From NCBI GenBank assembly GCA_017163975.1, contig JAFFSR010000308.1:124001-188000 (forward strand): a DNA stretch of 64,000 bases, in the 5' to 3' direction. The notes beneath the pieces were generated by a model. The model saw nothing but the letters and a program-made list of their open reading frames with translations. It made no database searches and was not told where the DNA came from. The stretch comes from Anastatus disparis. Taxonomy: Eukaryota; Arthropoda; Insecta; Hymenoptera; Eupelmidae. The position numbers were made by a program, and so were the translations under genes. Shown here one piece after another: positions 58,484 through 64,000 of the stretch; the first letter of the stretch is position 1; every line of letters starts with the position of its first letter.

Positions 58484-58666
58484 AACGTCGCTATATTTAT
58501 ATTATTTGTAATGCTAATCAGTGACAGAGTGTGTAAGTGTGTTTGTGAACAAAGCACATGTAACGTACAGTGGTGCTTCTATCAATCAGCTGCCGAGAGC
58601 GGATTTTGAACTCAGAACCCCGAGACTACAAAATCCAACGCTCTACCGACTGAGCCACTCACCGGC
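58484..58666 (-). mobile_element. tRNA-derived SINE, copy 3
   Basis: Reverse complement of the copy at 56368-56551, in arm 2 of the palindrome. It has the same A and B boxes, read on the minus strand. Confidence 0.8.
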
Positions 58667-58686
58667 TTTAATTTCAATTTTAATAG

Positions 58687-59127
58687 ATATTTTTAAATTT
58701 TAATAAGTGAGTAAATCTTTGAAACTTTTAACTAAGGAAATTATTTTAAAAATTTATAAATAAACATTGTTTTTCCCTTCAATGCGTAATAATACTTTGG
58801 CTACATCTGAATCTTCATTTTGTTTCTAAAAAAATATCAAAAATTAATTATCATTTTAAACTATTCCGTTCGAATTTTATTTTTCAACAACTTCACAATA
58901 GCACTGCAGTTATGCACATATTTTTAAAACTAGTGAAAATATTTAATAATAATAAATATACAATAATTGATTTTAACAATTAAAAAGCTATCATCTTCCT
59001 AATATTGGTTATAATATTGTAAATTATTCTTATTTAAAAAAAATTATATTTTTCTATAATTATAAAAATTATTACTTTGAAATAATTGATTAAGTATTAA
59101 ACATTTATGTAATTAATTTTTTTCTAT
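58687..59127 (-). repeat. Duplicated segment, copy 2 (inverted copy of 48773-49211)
   Basis: Near-identical over about 440 bp to 48773-49211 in reverse. It contains the same exon-like frame (KQNEDSDVAKVLL..) at 58754-58825, minus strand, with His changed to Arg. It begins precisely where arm 2 of the 2.3-kb palindrome ends, suggesting that the palindrome breakpoint or insertion lies exactly at this junction. Confidence 0.75.
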
Positions 59128-59516
59128 ATACTTTAAAAAAAAATCGTATTTTTCAAGTTATTACCAAAAATCCATTTTTTTTGACCATTTAAAAGGCGCC
59201 TATTTAAAAACGCTTCCAACGATTTTTTTCAAAATAGGAACGTTTACTTGTGTTATTATTTATAATAATTCCCCGTTTGAATTATTCAGATCGGATAAAA
59301 ACTCGTCGAGAAAATTCATAAACTTGATTTCTCACACACATACATCCATACATACATTTTAAGGAAGCCTCGTAATAGTCTTATTTTGCTATAAAAATAA
59401 GTTTTTTTTATCAATAAATAACATATTTTAAAGGGTTACATTTTTTGCGATGTCGAAAATATAAGGCACTTCCGTATAGCAGTTGTGCCTAAAAATCGAA
59501 TTTGTGAAAATTTTCA

Positions 59517-59796
59517 AAAATGTAAATAACTGTAATTAACCGTAAAAAACTATAAAAAAATATAAATAATCGTAAATAAATGTGAATAATTGTAAAAAAA
59601 AAAATAAATAAATGTAAATGACTGTAAATAAATATAAATAACTGTAAATAAGTGTAAATAACAGTAAATAATTGTAAATAACTGTTATTTATGTCTCAAT
59701 TTCAACATTTTTTAACACTTATTTACAGTTATTAACATTTATTTACAGTTATTAACACTTATTTACAATTATTTCAACAAATTTTTTCCATATGGG
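59517..59796. mobile_element. Partial W7-type element (word GTAAATAACT)
   Basis: Dense GTAAATAACTGTAAAT-type words are followed by their complements (TTTACAGTTATTAAC). It ends TTTTTTCCATATGGG then TA, the same right terminus as the complete W7 at 62067-62083. The left CCC terminus is not seen. Confidence 0.65.
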
Positions 59797-59989
59797 TAAA
59801 ATGTCTGAAAAATTTTCCATTTACTACAGTTTATAAGAAAACAAATCAATTTTTTTGAATATTTTAAATTGTTTATCATTATTTTTTAATCCGATTTATT
59901 TAGTTCATCATTATTTTTTAATCCATGTATCATTGAAAATTTTAGCTTCCTATATGTCTATAGGAAGTACATTAATTTTCAATTACAAT

Positions 59990-60560
59990 ATTCAGACAAG
60001 CCAAAATTTTAGACTCTAACATTCAATATTTTCTTAGTTACAGGCAATCGATTACAAAATGTAATTTGTTTCTAAAGTTACAGAACATTTAAAATGGGAC
60101 ATGAATTTGTTTTTTTATTAATAATAAAAGTTGCATTTCAGTCCAATTTTTATTAGTTTTTAACTTTATAAAAAAATTATATTTCGATATACCATAACTG
60201 TTATTTCGAAAGAATTGAAGCTCTGTTTTTATTTGAAAAAAATTTTAAGCTTCCAATCATTAACACTGAATGACTATGGTCAATGTCCCAATCGCTACTC
60301 ACGAACCTATTACTAACCGCTCAATGTTATTTAGATACGAAAAAAAATTTTTAACAATGAAGGCTAGTAATAGGTTCGTGAGTAGCAATTGGGACATTGA
60401 CCATATAAACTTTTAAAAATTTATTAATTCTTTCAGTGACATTGTTTAATTACCCATATCTAGGTAAATATCAAACCTTAGAGTCTAAAATTTTTACTTT
60501 CTTTATCTTTCCGCATTCTGAATCATAACACAAAATTTGAATAAAACCAGCGATCCAGAC
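59990..60560. repeat. Rearranged copy of dispersed repeat B, interrupted by a MITE
   Basis: Segments resemble repeat B: at 60000-60050 in the + direction (CAATATTTTCTTAGTTACAG), and at 60190-60270 reversed (ATACCATAACTGTTATTTCG). The 60460-60555 stretch, reversed, reads CAGAGGTCTGGATCGC like GTTCAGACCTCCAGATCATG. A GGTCAATGTCCC MITE (60275-60405) sits inside. Confidence 0.4.
60275..60405. mobile_element. GGTCAATGTCCC MITE, third copy
   Basis: Begins TATGGTCAATGTCCCAATCG and ends TGGGACATTGACCATA, followed by TA. It is close to the copy at 48094-48235, with a shorter interior (GAACCTATTACTAACCGC / AGGCTAGTAATAGGTTC). Confidence 0.85.
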
Positions 60561-60719
60561 CTCTGACACTTTCCTGCAGGATATATATAAATATATATAT
60601 ATATTTAATAACCTTTTTAATAATGTTTTTATTTGATAGATCAAATGTGGTTATTGCAATTACATTTTAACAGGTTTTTTAAATAATGTGTTGGAACACA
60701 GTTATTTTCAAAGATTCAA

Positions 60720-61045
60720 CTCTGCAATTGGGAAGAATCATGAAAAAATGTATTATATCCGTTAGATAGAATATGAAAAATTAATAGACCCGTATTTTTT
60801 TTTTTCATGAAAATGAAAACTTGAAGAGATAGAGGCAGTTGAAATTGGTGTGATCGTGACGTCACATTGTGATCGTGATGTCATATAGCATGGCACTATA
60901 TCTATATATATCAAAGCTATATTAATTTATATCGGTTATCATATTTCGATTAACAAAAAAATACGGGTCTATTATTTTTTCATATTCTATCTAATGGATG
61001 TAATACATTTTTTCATGATTCTTCCCAATTGATCTCATACTGATG
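60720..61045. repeat. Foldback with 80-bp arms and an internal short tandem
   Basis: CAATTGGGAAGAATCATGAA at left pairs with TTCATGATTCTTCCCAATTG at right, with arms through AATATGAAAAATTAATAG. The centre contains GTGATCGTGACGTCACATT followed by GTGATCGTGATGTCATA, a diverged direct repeat with a CRE-like TGACGTCA. No ORF. Confidence 0.7.
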
Positions 61046-61200
61046 TTAATATAGATCACTTATAACATTTAATAAAAATATCAAGATAAATAATTTAAAA
61101 AATTTGCGTTTGATTACGATTTCACAGCTGCATTCACATAGAGTACTTTTTTTTTGCTGTAATGATAGTCTAACATCACTTTTATATAAAATTATTAATA

Positions 61201-62083
61201 CCCATATGGAAAAAATTTTTGGATATAATTGTAAATAACTGTTAATAACTGTAAATAAATGTAAATAAATGTAAATAACTGTAAATAACTGTAGAAAAGT
61301 GTTAAAAAATGTGGGAACTGAGACATAAATAACAGTTATTTACAATTATTTACAATTATTTACTGTTATTTACACTTATTTACAGTTATTAACTGTTATT
61401 TACACTTATTAACTGTTATTTACACTTATTTGCAGTTATTTATATTTATTTACAGTTATTTACATTTATCCACTTTTTTCACAATTATTTACAGTTATTT
61501 ACGATTATTCATAGTTTTTTACAATTATTTGCAGTTATTTACATTTTCGAAAATTATCATGAATTTATTCAATAATTTTATATATAGGCGAAAATTTTTA
61601 AAAATGTGAATAACTGTAAATAACTGTAAAAAACTATGGAAAATTGTAAATAGTTGTAAATAATTATCAATAACTGTAAATAACTGTAAAAAACTGTAAA
61701 TAACTGTAAATAACTATAAATAATTGTAAATAATTATTAATAACATTAAATTATCCACTAATTCAAAAATTTTTGAAAATGTAAATAACTGTAAATAATT
61801 ATGAATAACTGTAAATAATTATGAATAACTGTAAATAATTATGAATAATTGTAAATAATTATAAAAAACTGTAAATAATTGTAAATAATTGTAAATAACT
61901 GTAAATAACAGTTAATAACAGTTAATAACTGTAAATAACTGTAAATAATAGTAATTAATAATAAATAATAGTAAATAACTGTAAATAACTATTATTTATG
62001 TCTGAATTCCTACATTTTTTAACAGTTATTTACAATTATTTACTATTATTTACAGTTTTTCACATAAATTATTTCCATATGGG
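61201..62083. mobile_element. Short-word TIR element W7 (word GTAAATAACT / AGTTATTTAC)
   Basis: The left end CCCATATGGAAAAAATTT matches the reverse complement of the right end (AATTATTTCCATATGGG). TA is duplicated on both sides (61199-61200, 62084-62085). The whole interior alternates blocks of GTAAATAACTGTAAATAACT with blocks of its complement, in at least three direction changes (about 61310, 61605, 61985). No coding capacity. Confidence 0.8.
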
Positions 62084-62332
62084 TATTTTTAGAAAAATAA
62101 CTAAAAAATTATATAAAAACATCTACTATACATTTAATTAAAAAGTAATTTATTGAAAAAAATATATTTTGTTTGACTTTATAGTGATAATCACTTATTT
62201 CAGAATTCTGATTTTAGTTACGTGTGTTTTTTACGGACGTCATGTGAATAGGCATTTTCAAAATTGTAACATAACAAAGCGCGCCATAAATTCAAATCCG
62301 TTACGGTTTTCAATAGGTTTTTCGTATCCCAT
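62084..62332. other. Short AT-rich spacer
   Basis: No repeat boundary or gene seen. The plus frame 62169-62405 runs through the following MITE and is not convincing. Confidence 0.35.
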
Positions 62333-62468
62333 GTGCGGTCATCCTTATAATCGTCATTCATTTCTCACGTATTCTATCTTTGTTTTTCTTATTCTATTTT
62401 CATAAGAAGAACAAAGATAGAATAGTTGAGAAATGGAAAATGAGTGACGACTATAAATTCCAGCCTAA
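62333..62468. mobile_element. MITE of the GGCYCGAATTTATAGTC family, copy 3
   Basis: The right end GACTATAAATTCCAGCCTAA matches the copies at 24904 and 42584. The hairpin stem is ATTCTATCTTTGTTTTTCTT pairing with AAGAAGAACAAAGATAGAAT. The left end is diverged (GGTCATCCTTATAATCGTC). Confidence 0.7.
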
Positions 62469-62838
62469 GGCGCATTCCTGTACGTAGTGGCTAGTGGCAA
62501 AACTAACTTATTTTTGGACGAAATTTCCCATTTAAAAGTACACTTCTCTGGCAAAAAATATAGACGTATAGAAGAGCGGGGGCATACAAAATTTTGAGTC
62601 AAGTTATCCTTCCAGCTTTTACATTGTTAGTATATCTATATATTAGTACTATATAGATATACAGGCTGTGTATAAACTGGGGATAGATTCTCAGTTGTCT
62701 CACTCTTCCTATTCGCTCTGCACTTCTATGCATGTTTATATTCGTTGGTACTGGCTTCTATATTGGTTGATGCAACGTAGTGTATTTATATCTTATCGGT
62801 CTGGAGTCGGCTAGTATAGTATTATAGTAAACACAACG

Positions 62839-62872
62839 TATATATACATGCATAACAAGTAGACAGATCAGT
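62839..62872 (+). promoter_or_regulatory. Candidate TATA box and TCAGT initiator for the GalNAc-transferase gene
   Basis: TATATATAC starts at 62839. An arthropod-type initiator TCAGTC has its A at 62870, 31 bp downstream, exactly the expected TATA-to-start distance. The predicted start leaves a 213-bp 5'UTR before the ATG at 63083, unless an intron intervenes (a TTTTACAG lies at about 62884). Confidence 0.5.
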
Positions 62873-63082
62873 CAGCAATTTTGTAAAATTACAGGATGAT
62901 GATTTTTTAATTTATTCGTGCAAACGATGAACGAATTTAGAAATCAAATTTTAAAAATTTATAAAGAATTGAAATATGTGATGTAATAAAGAGCTGTTAA
63001 AGTAAGTGTGATATATTTTAAATCAATGGTACATTGAAAAATATGAATGATTTATTTACTAATTATTATTTTATAATTAAAG

Positions 63083-64000
63083 ATGATATCAACACGATAT
63101 GCATCATTTTTTTATGGTATAGTCATAGCTTCCATTACATGGGGATTTAGTTTATATCTTTATTCAAAACTTTCTCAAAATGCTGGCATTGCTAATCCAA
63201 CAATGATTGTGTCTGATTTTCCAAATCCCCCCAAAGAATCAACTTTTGATCAAAGAGTATTTAAAAAACAAAATACTAACTATATTAATAAATCAAGTAA
63301 AGAATTACCAAGTGGAAAGGATGAATATGATTTAAAATATAGAAAAGACTATAAAAATAGTGATAAACTATTACAACAATTGAAAGCAGTTCCAGTTAAA
63401 CCATCTGTTACTATAGGCCAAGGTATACTTTTTATGTAATTTTTATTAATGATAAATAAATAAATTTATCCATAATTATTTATGCATAAGATTTTTAAAT
63501 TATAAACTATAACTTTAGGCTTAGATGAGTTAGGAATTGTAAGAAATGCAGAAGAACAGTTAAAACGAGAAGAAGGTTATAAAAATTTTGCTTTCAATAC
63601 TTTAGTTTCTGATAATCTTAATTTACATAGAGACATTCCTGACACAAGACATGATTTGTGTAAAAATCAAACATATGAAAAAAGTCTTCCAAGTGCTAGT
63701 ATAATTATATGTTTTTATAATGAACATTACAATACTCTATTAAGATCTTTATACTCTATAATCAATAGAACCCCAAAATATTTATTGCATGAAATTATTT
63801 TAGTCAATGACTATAGTGATAAGGAAAGTTTACACAAACAAATAAAGGCTTGTGTTGAAGAAAATTTTAAAAATATATTAAAGTATTACAAAACAGAAAG
63901 AAGAGAAGGTCTTATTAGAGCAAGAATATTTGGTGCAAGAAAAGCTACTGGAGATGTTTTAGTTTTTCTAGATAGTCACATTGAAGTAAATAAAATGTGG
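63083..64000 (+). CDS. Polypeptide N-acetylgalactosaminyltransferase, GALNT11-like, 5' part (2 exons)
   Basis: Type II Golgi enzyme that starts mucin-type O-glycosylation by moving GalNAc from UDP-GalNAc to Ser/Thr. Exon 1 is 63083-63422 and exon 2 runs from 63519 to the window edge, joined GT-AG in phase 1. The 274 residues seen include a signal anchor (about 8-28), a Lys/Ser-rich stem (about 35-110) and the start of the GT-A domain. Motifs are HRDIPDTRHDLC, SIIICFYNEHYNTLLRS, the EGLIRARIFGARKATGD segment and DSH at 265-267 (the DxH that binds Mn). The usual ILVDD motif reads ILVNDYSD here; Asn at this place occurs in some subfamilies, but its effect on UDP binding cannot be judged from sequence. 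The lectin (ricin) domain must lie beyond 64000. GALNT11 grouping is inference from motif wording. Confidence 0.92.

Larger units (their letters stand above)
56346..58687. repeat. 2.3-kb palindrome: two 763/761-bp near-identical inverted arms
   Basis: Arm 1 (56346-57108) and arm 2 (57927-58687) are reverse complements with almost no mismatches. Both encode the same chance frames (56426-56614 and 58421-58609). Each arm contains one SINE copy near its outer edge. The 818-bp spacer holds a separate TTAA MITE (57145-57477). Such a structure can arise from an inverted duplication, or can be a large foldback element; no target duplication is obvious. Confidence 0.9.

Noticed and set aside
1..64000. 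CRISPR array, prokaryotic operon or virus-derived gene cluster
   Set aside because: No regularly spaced identical repeats, no ribosome-binding-site/operon structure, and no viral protein family recognised. Introns and metazoan genes show nuclear eukaryotic DNA.

Overview
The window is strongly AT-rich eukaryotic DNA with short, spliced, insect-like genes. NXF1, codanin-1, LYRM7 and a GALNT are all metazoan families, and a TATA/TCAGT core promoter appears near the right end. The genome is most likely an insect. A parasitoid wasp is my guess from repeat style and base composition, but I cannot prove the order.

Four bona fide genes are supported. (1) 10143-13073, minus: complete NXF1 (mRNA export receptor), 8 coding exons, 636 codons. 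(2) 17552-18101, minus: LYRM7 (complex III assembly chaperone), four short exons, first exon not located. (3) 30594-36563, minus: complete codanin-1 (Asf1-binding protein), 13 exons, about 1569 aa. (4) 63083-64000, plus: first two coding exons of a GALNT11-like polypeptide GalNAc-transferase, cut by the window end. Every exon junction used has GT..AG borders and keeps frame. The genes are unrelated housekeeping functions; nothing suggests they act together.

Most of the rest is transposon-derived. 0-10 kb: foldbacks, a Tc1/mariner-like long-TIR element, a nested pair of TTAA/TA elements, a hAT relic, a tRNA-derived SINE and a decayed unknown gene. 13-30 kb: a SWIM-domain pseudogene fused to a foldback, dispersed repeats, two short-word elements and a 1.3-kb C-rich, almost G-free block. 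36-49 kb: MITEs, three more short-word elements, and a decayed fragment of the NatC catalytic subunit gene (NAA30) sitting between inverted MITE copies. 49-62 kb: TTAA-type MITEs, an 8-bp-TSD MITE, PIF1/Helitron helicase and Penelope-like relics, and a 2.3-kb near-perfect inverted repeat whose right edge abuts an inverted copy of sequence found 9.5 kb away.

The most unusual signal is a set of at least seven elements, most with CCC..GGG termini and several with TA-containing target duplications. Each is filled with forward and reverse copies of its own short word (for example GATTTTCA, CAATTGGAA, GAATTCTTT, AAACGTTT, TTTACAGTTA). I do not recognise this as a described transposon architecture.
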